A DNA stretch of 64,000 nucleotides from Hyphomicrobiales bacterium (GTDB lineage: Bacteria; Pseudomonadota; Alphaproteobacteria; Rhizobiales; Beijerinckiaceae): NCBI GenBank assembly GCA_019075865.1, contig JAGXAN010000008.1:169764-233763 (forward strand), in the 5' to 3' direction. Under the pieces are notes generated by a model. That model searched no databases, was not told where the DNA came from, and saw only the letters and a list, made by a program, of their open reading frames with translations. The translations under genes were made by a program, and so were the position numbers. Shown piece by piece: positions 51,239-60,500 of this stretch. Every line of letters begins with the position of its first letter. Position 1 is the stretch's first letter.

Positions 51239-51742
51239 GTGCCGGTCTATTTCATTGGCGAAGATGAAAATGGATGCTCCCCGATCAAGATCGGCGTGGC
51301 GAAGAACATCGAGGCACGCAAGCGCAACCTCCAGACGGGGAATCCCTTGGAGCTGCAGCTGCTCGGGTGGATCGAAGCGACCGACGCCTTCCAGCTTGAA
51401 CGAGAGCTGCACCAGCAGTTTGGATCGACCCATGTGCGTGGAGAATGGTTCGACATCGAGCCGGGTGACATTCTGGCCATTCTCAAGCGCGCCGGCCGCG
51501 ATGGATTTGTCGCCAAGAACGCCGACGCGTTCCAGATTGTCGGATATGATCGCGACGCCATTCCCGAACATCTCGGCGTGTGGGAATGGGCCGATCTGGA
51601 GATCGACGCGTGCTGCCCGTTCTGCGGATGCCTGTGCGGCATGCATTTTCAGGAAGCCTCGCAGATGTACTATTGCATCCGATGCGACACGCTGACCGAC
51701 TTTTCTGAGCTCGATCCGCATGACGGGCCCCCAGAGAATTGA
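51239..51742 (+). CDS. GIY-YIG nuclease-fold protein (T5orf172-like)
   Basis: The 167-residue protein starts at GTG 51239, five bases after GAGGAG. VYFIGEDENGCSPIKIGVAKN is the GIY-YIG-type beginning (VYF and IKIG), with RKRNLQTGNPLELQLLG and LERELHQQFGSTHVRGEWF following, as in the T5orf172/MUG113 group of small single-domain nucleases. The C-terminal 60 residues hold a Cys-rich pair, CCPFCGCLCG and YYCIRCDTL, likely a zinc ribbon. It closes the rightward five-gene set. Confidence 0.8.
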   Translation: MPVYFIGEDENGCSPIKIGVAKNIEARKRNLQTGNPLELQLLGWIEATDAFQLERELHQQFGSTHVRGEWFDIEPGDILAILKRAGRDGFVAKNADAFQIVGYDRDAIPEHLGVWEWADLEIDACCPFCGCLCGMHFQEASQMYYCIRCDTLTDFSELDPHDGPPEN

Positions 51743-51931
51743 GTCTCAGACCTGCCTTGCAATGGGCTGAGCTGGCAGATCGATTTTTGCTTAGGTGTCC
51801 GGAAAGCGGGAATACGCCGATGCTGATAGACGTAGTTCCGGTTTTACGTCTTTGAGGGGAAAGCCTTCCCCTGCGCCCGAGCCTCGTCTCGGTCGACCCC
51901 TTCTGCGGGGAGACCCCGCAACGCCCCCTTC
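51743..51931. other. Non-coding stretch with two hairpins upstream of the ardC leader
   Basis: No convincing gene is seen. Two perfect hairpins are present: AGGGGAA/TTCCCCT at 51855-51872 and TGCGGGG/CCCCGCA at 51904-51920. They may end transcription from the GIY-YIG gene or belong to the ardC promoter region. Confidence 0.55.
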
Positions 51932-52013
51932 AGAGTGAGAGTGCGGACCGGCTTTGCCGTGACGGGTTGAGGGCTGGGAGAGAGGCTCCCGGCGTCCGTC
52001 GCGGAGATCCGCG
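51932..52013 (+). promoter_or_regulatory. Structured 5' leader of ardC
   Basis: The leader begins AGAGTGAGAG. It has an outer stem GACGG (51961-51965)/CCGTC (51996-52000) and an inner stem CTGGGAG (51974-51980)/CTCCCGG (51986-51992) around the loop AGAGG. CGCGGAG with the ribosome site follows. The parB leader has the same plan with different stem bases, and the 57.5-kb gene has a related leader. See the finding on shared leaders. Confidence 0.6.
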
Positions 52014-52970
52014 ATGTCCAGCAAGACTGCACAAACTCGCCCCGGCCAGGACCGGGCGAGCCTCTATGACGAAATCACCGACAAGATCATCGCCGAGCTG
52101 GAGGCCGGCCGAGTGCCCTGGGTCCAACCTTGGGGGACGGCGGCGGCGAAGGCGCCGCTGGCGATGCCAAGGAACGCCGCCACCGGCCGGCATTATTCCG
52201 GGATCAATGTTCTGATCCTTTGGGGCGCCGTCGTCAAACACGGCTTTCCCGGTCAGAGCTGGCTCACTTTCCGCCAGGCGCTGGCGCTCGGCGGCAATGT
52301 CCGCAAGGGCGAGCGCGGCACGACTGTCGTCTATGCCGACCGCTTCGTACCCGACGACGAAAGGCGGCGCGCCCGCGAGACCGGCGAGGAAGCTCAGGCG
52401 ATACCGTTCCTCAAGCGCTTCACGGTGTTCAACGCCGCGCAGTGTGAGAACCTGCCGGATGACATCGCGACCGTCGCGCCACCGCCGCCGCCAGACCTGA
52501 TCGAGCCCCAGGTCGAAGCCCTGGTCCGCGCGACCGGCATCGACTTCCGCATCGGCGGCAACCGTGCCTTCTACGTCCCGGCGCTCGACTACGTGCAGGT
52601 CCCGCCGCCCAAGGCCTATTTCGAACCGATCAACTGGCACCGCACCGCACTCCACGAGCTCGGCCACGCCACGGGCCATCCGTCGCGTCTCGGCCGGGAT
52701 ATGGCCGGCAGCTTCGGTTCCAAGAAATACGCGTTCGAGGAGCTGGTGGCCGAGATGAACGCCGCCTTCTGCTGTGCCTCGCTCGGCATCGTGCCGACAG
52801 TGCGACATGCCGACTACATCGGTTCGTGGCTTGAGGTGCTCCGGGAAGATAACCGCGCCATCGTCCGCGCAGCCTCACAGGCGAGCAAGGCGGCCGACTG
52901 GCTGCTCGGCTTCGCCCCCGATCTCGCGTTGCGAACGCCCGAGCTGGACGATGAACGCGAGGCGGCGTGA
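52014..52970 (+). CDS. ardC: ArdC-family antirestriction protein
   Basis: The 318-residue protein has an N-terminal single-strand DNA-binding domain (LYDEITDKIIAELEAGRVPW, ATGRHYSGINVLILW) and a C-terminal zincin domain with HELGH at 214-218. ArdC proteins come from conjugative plasmids and integrative elements, protect incoming DNA from restriction, and coat single-stranded DNA during transfer. ATG 52014 follows the structured leader. Its presence marks mobile-element DNA. Confidence 0.92.
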   Translation: MSSKTAQTRPGQDRASLYDEITDKIIAELEAGRVPWVQPWGTAAAKAPLAMPRNAATGRHYSGINVLILWGAVVKHGFPGQSWLTFRQALALGGNVRKGERGTTVVYADRFVPDDERRRARETGEEAQAIPFLKRFTVFNAAQCENLPDDIATVAPPPPPDLIEPQVEALVRATGIDFRIGGNRAFYVPALDYVQVPPPKAYFEPINWHRTALHELGHATGHPSRLGRDMAGSFGSKKYAFEELVAEMNAAFCCASLGIVPTVRHADYIGSWLEVLREDNRAIVRAASQASKAADWLLGFAPDLALRTPELDDEREAA

Positions 52971-53079
52971 GAGAAGCTTCGGTGGATATCGGTGTGTTGC
53001 CTCGGGGCACGTCTATCTTTGCTCGCAACTTCCGGTGATTCCTGGGGTAATTAGGAATCGAAGCTGAGACGGTACGCCA

Positions 53080-53630
53080 ATGGAGAAGTACCACATCAAA
53101 CTTACGAAAGAGGAGGCCGAGCTTTTATCGAAGATCGACCTCCGCTCTCATCATCCCCATCATGACGATGGTCGTGCAGCATATCTGAATAACCAGGAGC
53201 CGATCCTGGCACTTCTCAAGTTGCTGAGCGCGCGGAACGCCGTGCCGGAGGTGCGCCTCAGCTATTGGAATGATCCCAACTATCGGACCGGCCGCGTCAA
53301 GGGCTCACGCAAGGGCCTTTTGAACGGAATGGATGCACCGGCTCCGATATCTACACGCATCCTCATTTCCTTGAGCATCTGCGTTATTTTCTGTTCGGGA
53401 CCGAATTGCCGGAGCCCGTTGTCAAAGAGTTTGAGGCGAAGGTGGGCAACCCTGAATGGGTTTCTTCGAGCGACATCGTTCCGATCGGCAAAGCAGCGCG
53501 TGAGCTGACGCGGAGATACCGCTTGGATATCGCCGATGCGCCGGAGGAGTTTTTTAAGCTCTGCTTGGATATGGGACTTGGTCTCAGCACGGCTGAGAGC
53601 GTGATGCGATCGGTCAAGCAGGTGCGCTAG
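53080..53630 (+). pseudogene. Unknown protein, apparently frameshifted
   Basis: One frame starts MEKYHIKLTKEEAELLSKID and stays natural to about residue 78 (KGSRKG). A second frame then carries on with SDIYTHPHFLEHLRYFLFG, PEPVVKEFEAKVGN and FKLCLDMGLGLSTAESVM to 53630. One extra G in the GGG at about 53313 would join them into a protein of about 183 residues. The family is not recognised. As with the HEPN-type gene, the break is in a short G run, so a sequencing error is possible. Confidence 0.6.
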
Positions 53631-53963
53631 CTGGGTAATCGCGATGAATGCAAGAACAGCAATAGCACCGACGACGGTCGCAGCCGTAAGCGACCACGCC
53701 GACTGGATCCTCGGTTCCTTAGCCGGCGAGACGCTCGTCGCCCGTCCCGATCGCGAGGCGCCCTGAAACGGCCCGGGCCTTGACCGGCGCATTGTCGAAC
53801 CTATCTATCGCTCTGCTTCGCATGATGGCGCTTCGCCGTCAGCCCCGATTCCGATCAGGGCCCCGTCCTCCAAACGTGGAGGTTAACCGGCGCAGCCCCG
53901 CGGAGGGGCGCGTCGTGTGCTGCAGTTTTCTCCGAGGGCCACTTTCAACCTTTGGAGAACATC
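53631..53963. other. Non-coding stretch with two hairpins
   Basis: No supported gene lies here. Hairpins CCTCC/GGAGG (53867-53882) and GCCCC/GGGGC (53895-53909) precede the small ORF at 53964. A minus-strand frame contains a hydrophobic stretch (AATVVGAIAVLAFIAI), but no good start supports it. Confidence 0.5.
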
Positions 53964-54134
53964 ATGCCGCGTAAGTCTGCCCCCTATACCGATGCAGAAA
54001 TTGCGCTTGCGAAGCGCCTCTTTGCGCAAGCGCAGGCCAGTAGGACGTTAAAGCCCCCGCGCGGCCTCATCGCGATCGCACTGCGCAACGGCTACCGTCA
54101 ATCGGTCTCGCAGGCCGTGACCTATCGGGACTAA
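53964..54134 (+). CDS. Small basic protein of unknown function
   Basis: The 56-residue ORF MPRKSAPYTDAEIALAKRLF is basic and mostly helical. It has GGAG seven bases before ATG 53964, so translation is likely. PYTDAEIALAKRLFAQAQ followed by LIAIALRNGYRQSVSQAV could form a small helical DNA- or protein-binding unit. No family is recognised. It lies in the backbone just before parB. Confidence 0.6.
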   Translation: MPRKSAPYTDAEIALAKRLFAQAQASRTLKPPRGLIAIALRNGYRQSVSQAVTYRD

Positions 54135-54198
54135 CTGCGTGACGCGCGGCAAAGGCTTTCGCTCCGTGTCGGCGTCAGCGGTGGGCGTCGCCGGAAGT

Positions 54199-54280
54199 AG
54201 AGGAAGAGAGTGGACGGGATTTCGTGACGGGTTGGAGGTCGAGAGAGAGGCTCTCGGCCGCCCGTCGCGGAGTACATCCG
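54199..54280 (+). promoter_or_regulatory. Structured 5' leader of parB
   Basis: Outer stem GACGGG (54226-54231) pairs with CCCGTC (54261-54266). Inner stem CGAGAG (54240-54245) pairs with CTCTCG (54251-54256) around loop AGAGG. CGCGGAG and ATG 54281 follow. Compared with ardC, the loop is the same while both inner-stem arms change together, keeping the pairs. Confidence 0.65.
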
Positions 54281-56410
54281 ATGGCTGCTGCCGTTCAGAA
54301 GATCACCCTGTCGTCCTCGCGCGACATTCCCTTCAACAAGCTGGTGCTCAGCCAGTCCAACGTCCGGCGCGTGAAGGCCGGCGTCTCGATCGAGGACCTG
54401 GCGGCCTCGATCACCCGACGCGGCCTGATCCAGAGCCTCAGCGTCCTCCCCGTCGTCGACGCCGAGGGCAACGAGACCGGCATGTTCGAGGTGCCCGCCG
54501 GCGGTCGCCGCTTCCGGGCGCTCGAACTGCTGGTCAAGCAGAAGCGCCTCGCCAAGATCGCGCCGGTTCCCTGCGTCGTCCGTCAGCGCGATGGCGGCAT
54601 CCTCGCCGAAGAGGTCTCGCTCGCCGAGAACATCGAGCGCGCCCCGCTCCATCCCCTCGATCAGTTCCGCGCCTTCCAGGACATGCGCGACAAGGGCATG
54701 AGCGAGGATGAGATTGCAGCCGCCTTCTTCGTCCCGGCGCAGGTCGTGAAGCAGCGGCTGCGCCTCGCCTCCGCGTCGCCGGCGCTGCTCGACGTCTATG
54801 CCGAGGACGGCATGACGCTGGAACAGCTCATGGCCTTCACCGTGTCAGCCGACCATCCTCGCCAGGAACAGGTCTGGGAGGCGATCAAGGACGCCTGGTC
54901 GAAGGAGCCGTATCAGATCCGCCTCATGCTCACCGAGACCACGGTGCGCGCCTCCGACAAGCGCGCCGTCTTCGTCGGCGTCGACGCCTATGAGGCGGCC
55001 GGCGGCGTCACCATGCGCGATCTGTTCCAGTCCGACGACGGCGGCTGGCTGCAGGACCCGGCGCTCCTCGACCGCCTGGTCGCCGAGAAGCTGAAGACCA
55101 CGGCCGAGGAAGTTGCGGCCGAGGGCTGGAAGTGGATCGAGGTCGCCGTCAGCTTCCCCTACGACGCGACGCGAGGCCTGCGCGAGCTGCAGGGCGAACC
55201 GCTCGACCTCACGTCCGAGGAACAGGCGACGATCGACGCGCTCAACGGCGAGTATCAGAAGCTCGAGGCCGAATATGAAGGCGCCGACGAGCTGCCGGAC
55301 GAAGTCGACCAGCGCCTCGGGGAGATCGAAACGGCGCTCGCAGCCTTCGAGACCCGACCCGTCCGCTTCGAGGCCGAGGATATCGCTCGCGCAGGCGTGT
55401 TCATCAGCATCGCGCATGATGGCCAGCTCGACATCGATCGCGGTTACGTTCGGGCCGAGGACGAAGCGCCGATCGTCCCCAAGGGCGAAACTGGCGTGGA
55501 AGCCGGCGGCGATCCAGCCGAGCCGGTCGTGCAGCGGGCCGTCATCACGATCGGCGGCCAGCCTGCCGAGCCGGAGGACGACGAGGACAATGCCATCAAG
55601 CCGCTGCCGGATCGCCTCTTCACCGAGCTGACGGCCCATCGCACCCTGGCGCTCCGCAATGCGCTGGCCGACAACCCGCATGTCGCGATGACCGCGCTCC
55701 TGCACAAGCTGGTCTCCGACGCCTTCCAGCATCGCATGTACAAGGGCGTTATGGAGGCCTCCGTCAGCCACGTCTTCTTCCCGGTGCAGGATGACGCGTT
55801 GAAGGACAGCCCGTCGGCGCGGGCCGTGCATGAGCGCCACGAGGCCTGGGCGGGCGACATTCCGGCCGAGGACGACGCGCTGTGGGACTGGCTGGCGGCG
55901 CTCGACGACACCAGCCGCACGGCGCTGCTGGCGCATTGCGTGAGCTACGGCGTCAACGCGCTCTACGAGAAGCCTAACCCCTACGGCGGCAACGGCGTCT
56001 CGCAGCACGGCCTCGACATGCGGCTCGGCCAGGCCGACCGCCTCGCCCGCGCCACCGGCCTCAACATGGTGGACGTCGGCTGGCGTCCGACCGTGGGCAA
56101 TTATCTCGGTCGGGTCACCAAGCCCCGCATCCTTCAGGCGGTCCGCGAGGGCGCCGGCGAACAAGCCACGCAGCTCATCGACCATCTGAAGAAGGGTGAC
56201 ATGGCCAAGGAGGCGGAACGCCTGCTCGCCGACACCGGCTGGCTGCCCGAACCGCTGCGGCTGGTCGACGCTGCCGACGCGCCTGCGGCCGAAGTCCAGA
56301 CCGGCAGCGAGGACGACGGCGCCGCGCTGCCTGACTTCCTCGCGGGCGACGACGAGGACGTTACCGCCGACGGCGACGACGAAGAACGCCACCTCGTTGC
56401 GGCCGAGTGA
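54281..56410 (+). CDS. ParB/RepB-like partition or nuclease-domain protein
   Basis: The 709-residue protein has a ParB N-terminal domain (PFNKLVLSQSNVRRVKAGVSIEDLAASI, VPAGGRRFRALELL, EEVSLAENIERAPLHPLDQF) and a helix-turn-helix (MSEDEIAAAFFVPAQVVKQRLRLA). A long C-terminal half, rich in acidic residues and with a terminal acidic tail, is typical of ParB-like proteins of alphaproteobacterial integrative elements rather than chromosomal ParB (about 300 residues). No parA is next to it. It may help element maintenance or regulate transfer. ATG 54281 follows GGAG. Confidence 0.88.
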   Translation: MAAAVQKITLSSSRDIPFNKLVLSQSNVRRVKAGVSIEDLAASITRRGLIQSLSVLPVVDAEGNETGMFEVPAGGRRFRALELLVKQKRLAKIAPVPCVVRQRDGGILAEEVSLAENIERAPLHPLDQFRAFQDMRDKGMSEDEIAAAFFVPAQVVKQRLRLASASPALLDVYAEDGMTLEQLMAFTVSADHPRQEQVWEAIKDAWSKEPYQIRLMLTETTVRASDKRAVFVGVDAYEAAGGVTMRDLFQSDDGGWLQDPALLDRLVAEKLKTTAEEVAAEGWKWIEVAVSFPYDATRGLRELQGEPLDLTSEEQATIDALNGEYQKLEAEYEGADELPDEVDQRLGEIETALAAFETRPVRFEAEDIARAGVFISIAHDGQLDIDRGYVRAEDEAPIVPKGETGVEAGGDPAEPVVQRAVITIGGQPAEPEDDEDNAIKPLPDRLFTELTAHRTLALRNALADNPHVAMTALLHKLVSDAFQHRMYKGVMEASVSHVFFPVQDDALKDSPSARAVHERHEAWAGDIPAEDDALWDWLAALDDTSRTALLAHCVSYGVNALYEKPNPYGGNGVSQHGLDMRLGQADRLARATGLNMVDVGWRPTVGNYLGRVTKPRILQAVREGAGEQATQLIDHLKKGDMAKEAERLLADTGWLPEPLRLVDAADAPAAEVQTGSEDDGAALPDFLAGDDEDVTADGDDEERHLVAAE

Positions 56411-56417
56411 GCGCATC

Positions 56418-56441
56418 GCGGAGCGGCCTCGGCCGCTCCGC
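56418..56441. terminator. Strong GC hairpin after parB
   Basis: GCGGAGCGG (56418-56426) pairs with CCGCTCCGC (56433-56441), and two further C-G pairs close the stem. It starts seven bases after the parB stop; there is no T-run, so it may stabilise or attenuate rather than terminate. Confidence 0.5.
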
Positions 56442-56469
56442 CCCTCCCTATCACCGAAGGAGCTGCGCC

Positions 56470-56688
56470 ATGTCGCAATCTCACCCAGCACGCCAGTGCG
56501 TCATTTTCCAGTATCTCGTGCCCGTGCATGTCGAGGTCGAGGATGGCCTTGTGGCCCGCGTGACCGTCATCGACGAGACGCCGGTCAGACACCCAACCGT
56601 CGTCGAGGGCGATCCCTCCTATCTCGACGAAGCGGTGCGCGCCGCCGACGACGGGCAGTCTTGGCCGTCCTGGCAGTTCGGCTACTAG
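56470..56688 (+). CDS. Small protein of unknown function
   Basis: The 72-residue protein from ATG 56470 (AAGGAG eight bases upstream) begins MSQSHPARQCVIFQYLVPVH and is mostly beta-strand with an acidic centre. No family is recognised. It is followed by a clear terminator at 56714, so parB and this gene probably form one unit. Confidence 0.65.
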   Translation: MSQSHPARQCVIFQYLVPVHVEVEDGLVARVTVIDETPVRHPTVVEGDPSYLDEAVRAADDGQSWPSWQFGY

Positions 56689-56713
56689 CCGACCCATACC
56701 CCGACCCCCTCCG

Positions 56714-56740
56714 AGCCCGGCCCCCGTGCCGGGCTTTTTT
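56714..56740 (+). terminator. Rho-independent terminator
   Basis: AGCCCGGC (56714-56721) pairs with GCCGGGCT (56728-56735), followed by a T tract to 56740. This is a standard intrinsic terminator for the parB unit. Confidence 0.85.
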
Positions 56741-56758
56741 CGTTTCAGGAGTCTCGAC

Positions 56759-57007
56759 GTGACCGATTTTCTCACCCGTTTTTCGTGCCTGCTCGACGTC
56801 GGCACGGCCGCAAACGCCGCGCTCGCCTTCGACATCTACTCAGCGGTGATCGCCGAGAACGCGCGGGAAGACCCGCCAGCGGAGGCGTTCCTGCTGTCGC
56901 TTACGCCCCAGCACGGGCCGGCCCGCCTTTGGCTCCGCGATGCCGGCAGCGCCGATCAGCAGCTTGCGATCGCCGCTACCAGACCGCCACCTCCCACTGA
57001 CCGTTGA
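56759..57007 (+). CDS. Small protein of unknown function
   Basis: From GTG 56759 (AGGAG seven bases upstream, just after the terminator) the ORF codes 82 residues beginning VTDFLTRFSCLLDVGTAANA. It is helical, without a recognised family. It ends overlapping by 32 bp the end of the convergent gene on the minus strand. The short length keeps confidence moderate. Confidence 0.55.
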   Translation: MTDFLTRFSCLLDVGTAANAALAFDIYSAVIAENAREDPPAEAFLLSLTPQHGPARLWLRDAGSADQQLAIAATRPPPPTDR

Positions 57008-57347
57008 CTCGCGCGAAGCCAATCGGCCGGTTCTGCGGGGCCGCGCCCGCCTTGCTCGGGTCCATGACGAGCTGCGTCATGCAAGTTACGCCTGGCCCGA
57101 CACCGCCCGGCGAGCAGTCGCCAAGCTTCAGCGTGGCATGTTCCAGCGACGTGCCCGTGAAGCGGCGATACCGCCTGACGGCCGCCGTCGCTTCTTCCTC
57201 GCTCGGCTGTGCAACACCGGCGGCCATGGCCGGCGACGCCGCGGGCGATGCCGCAACCGGCGAAATCAGTGGCCGGAGTACGAAGCCCGCGCCGAATCCG
57301 ACTGCAAGGCACCCTGCCGCAATGATGCCGATCGCGCTTCCCTTCAT
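56976..57347 (-). CDS. Small exported or membrane-anchored protein
   Basis: The 123-residue protein starts MKGSAIGIIAAGCLAVGFGA, a hydrophobic signal or anchor segment after Lys2, with a possible lipoprotein-type Cys at 13. The remainder is a small soluble domain with two cysteines (KLGDCSPGG, TCMTQLVM) that could pair outside the cytoplasm. No family is recognised. It is the only leftward gene in the backbone and is divergent from the methylase/helicase gene. Confidence 0.65.
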   Translation of the reverse strand: MKGSAIGIIAAGCLAVGFGAGFVLRPLISPVAASPAASPAMAAGVAQPSEEEATAAVRRYRRFTGTSLEHATLKLGDCSPGGVGPGVTCMTQLVMDPSKAGAAPQNRPIGFARVNGQWEVAVW

Positions 57348-57478
57348 ACCGTCTGCCTCTTGCTCGCCCGGCGCGACGAGCCCGAGAGAGGAGACGCCGC
57401 GGCTTCTTTTCCCACAAAGATTAGCGCCCTATCGCCGCCGCCGGAAGCTAGCGCGATGAGCCGGGCGACGTCCGCGCC

Positions 57479-57573
57479 AGAGTGAGAGGACGGCCGGGAC
57501 GGGTTTGAGCCCGTCCGGTCGAGAGAGAGCGCCGGGCCGGCTCGTCCGTCTCCCGCTCTCCGAGGTATCTCCC
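57479..57573 (+). promoter_or_regulatory. Leader of the methylase/helicase gene, related to the ardC/parB leaders
   Basis: It shares AGAGTGAGAG (57479-57488) with the ardC leader, the GACGGGTTTGAG start (from 57498) and GTCGAGAGAGAG (57518-57529) with the parB leader. Here GGACGGG pairs locally with CCCGTCC, and a second CCGTC (57546-57550) could form an outer stem. It lies directly before ATG 57574. Confidence 0.5.
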
Positions 57574-60500
57574 ATGCTCCACGCCCAGCTTCCGCCAGCC
57601 GCCGAGGCGGCGTCGCTCCCGCTTGCGCTCAAGACACCGCGGGCGGCGGCCATCCTTTCCGCCGCCGAGCATCTCCAACCGCATCTCGAACAGGGCCGCC
57701 CGGTCGATGCCGCGACCCTGCGCTCCGCCATGGAGCAGGCCTTCGGTTCGTCCGACGCCACCGGCGCCTGGAACTGGAAGACGGCCTATGATGCCTGCGA
57801 GGCCGCGACCGTCCTGTTCTTGCGCAAATACGGAAAGGCGGTTTTCCGCAAAGCCGCGTCTCCGGCTTCCCGGCTTGCCGCACTGACCAAGATCGCCGGC
57901 TTGCTGCCGACCCACACACGCAGGTCCGAGGAGGCGCAGACCTTCCAACAGTTCTCGACGCCAATCCCGCTTGGCTTGGCAGCGTTGACCGCCGCGTCGC
58001 TCACGCCCGCCGACCGCGTGCTTGAGCCCTCGGCCGGCACAGGCCTGCTGGCGATCCTCGCGGAAATCGCCGGCGCCCATCTCACCCTCAACGAGCTCGC
58101 CGAGATCCGCGCTGATCTGCTTACCTCTCTCTTTCCGGCCGCTTCTGTGGCACGCTTCGACGCGGCCCAGATCGACGATCATCTCGACCGCGCGGCCATC
58201 CCGAGCGTCGTCTTCATGAACCCGCCGTTCTCGGTGATGGCGAATGTGACCGGGCGCGTGGCCGACGCCGCCTATCGCCACATCGCCTCGGCGCTGGCGC
58301 GCCTGGCTCCGGGCGGGCGGCTTGTCGCGATCACCGGGGCGAATTTCTCACCTGAGCTACCGATCTGGCAGGACAGTTTCGTCCGGCTGCAGGAGCGCGG
58401 GCGCGTCGTATTCACCGCGGCGATCGCCGGCTCCGTCTATGCGAAGCACGGCACAACCATCGAGACGCGCCTAACCGTCATCGACAAGGCGCCGGCCGAC
58501 GATCCCGGTCACTTTCCGGATTCCGCCGGCGTGGCGCCCGATGTGGCGACGCTGCTGACCTGGATCGAGAGCCAAGTCCCGGCACGGATGACCGTCGCGC
58601 TTCCGAAGGTCCCAGCCGACACAGCGATGCCGCGCACCGTGCGCGGCTATCTCGCCCGGGCCACGTCCGCAACGCCCGCGCGTCGCATCGCTCAACTCGA
58701 CGGCGTGCCGCTCGACTATGAGACGATGGACTGGACGCCGCCCGAGAGCGGCCGCCTATCGGACTCGATCTACGAGCCCTATGCACTCCAGTCGATCCGC
58801 ATTCCCGGCGCTCAGCCCCATCCCACCAAGCTCGTGCAATCAGCGGCCATGGCCTCGGTGGCGCCGCCGAAGCCGAGCTACCGGCCGACCCTGCCCGCCA
58901 CGATCGTCACCGACGGCGTTCTGTCCGACGCCCAGCTCGAGACGGTGATCTATGCCGGCGAGGCTCATGGCGAATTTCTCGCCGGGGCATGGACGGTGGA
59001 CGAGACCGGCGACCTCGTCACCGCCGCGGCCGACGACGCCGCAAACGCCGTCCGCTTCCGCCGCGGCTTCATGCTCGGCGACGGCACGGGCGCCGGCAAA
59101 GGACGCCAGTCGGCCGGCATCATTCTCGACAACTGGCTCCAGGACCGGCGCAAGGCCGTCTGGATCTCGAAGTCGGACAAGCTGCTCGAGGATGCACAGC
59201 GCGACTGGTCGGCCCTCGGCATGGAGCGTCTGCTGGTCACGCCGCTGTCGCGCTTTCCGCAAGGCACCGCCATTCGCCTTGGTGAAGGCATCCTTTTTAC
59301 CACCTACGCCACGCTACGGTCCGACGACCGCGCCGAGAAGCTTTCGCGCGTCAAGCAGATCGTCGAATGGTTGGGCTCCGACTTCGATGGAGTGATCATT
59401 TTCGACGAGTCCCATGCGATGCAGAACGCCGGCGGCGGCAAGGGGGAACGGGGCGATGTCGCCCCCTCGCAGCAAGGCCGTGCGGGGCTTCGGCTCCAGC
59501 ACGCACTCCCGAACGCCCGCGTCGTCTACGTCTCGGCAACCGGCGCGACCACCATCCACAATCTCGCCTATGCCCAGCGGCTCGGCCTGTGGGGCGGCGA
59601 CGACTTTCCCTTCGCCCATCGCGCCGAGTTCGTCGAGGCGGTGGAGAATGGCGGCGTCGCGGCCATGGAGGTGCTCGCCCGGGATCTGCGCGCGCTCGGT
59701 CTCTACACGGCCCGGTCGCTCTCCTATGACGGAGTCGAATACGAGCTGCTCGAGCATCAGCTCACGCCCGAGCAGACCCGCATCTACGACGCCTATGCCG
59801 GCGCCTTCGCCATCATCCACAATCATCTCGACGCCGCGATGCAGGCCGCCAACATCACCGGCGACAGCGGCACGCTGAACCGGCAGGCGAAGTCGGCCGC
59901 GCGCTCGGCCTTCGAGAGCGCCAAGCAGCGCTTCTTCGGCCATCTGCTGACCAGCATGAAAACCCCGACGCTGATCCGCTCGATCGAGCAGGACCTGGCC
60001 GACGGCCACACCGCCGTCATCCAGATCGTCTCGACCGGGGAAGCGCTGATGGAAAGGCGCCTGGCCGAGATCCCGACCGATGAATGGAACGACGTGCGCG
60101 TCGACATCACGCCGCGCGAATACGTCCTCGATTATCTCGCCCATTCCTTCCCGGTGCAGCTCTACGAGCCGTTCTCGGACAGCGAGGGCAATCTGTCGTC
60201 GCGGCCGGTTTATCGGGACGGCCAGCCCGTCGAGAGCCGAGAGGCCGTCGCCCGCCGCGACGAGCTGATCGAGCGGCTTGCATCGCTTGAGCCTGTGCCT
60301 GGCGCGCTCGACCAGATCGTCCAGCGCTTCGGCACCGATGTCGTGGCCGAAGTCACCGGCCGGTCGCGGCGCGTGGTGCGCAAGGGCGAACGTCTCGCCG
60401 TCGAGAACCGAGCGGCGTCGGCCAATCTCGCCGAGGCGGCCGCCTTCATGGACGACCAGAAGCGCGTCCTCGTCTTCTCAGACGCCGGCGGCACGGGCCG

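Noticed and set aside
53280..53792. 170-codon minus-strand frame with a hydrophobic stretch
   Set aside because: Most of it is antisense to the frameshifted gene at 53080, and no start with a ribosome site lies before the hydrophobic part.
54845..56491. 548-codon minus-strand frame
   Set aside because: It is antisense to the ParB-like gene, which has recognisable domains and a ribosome site.
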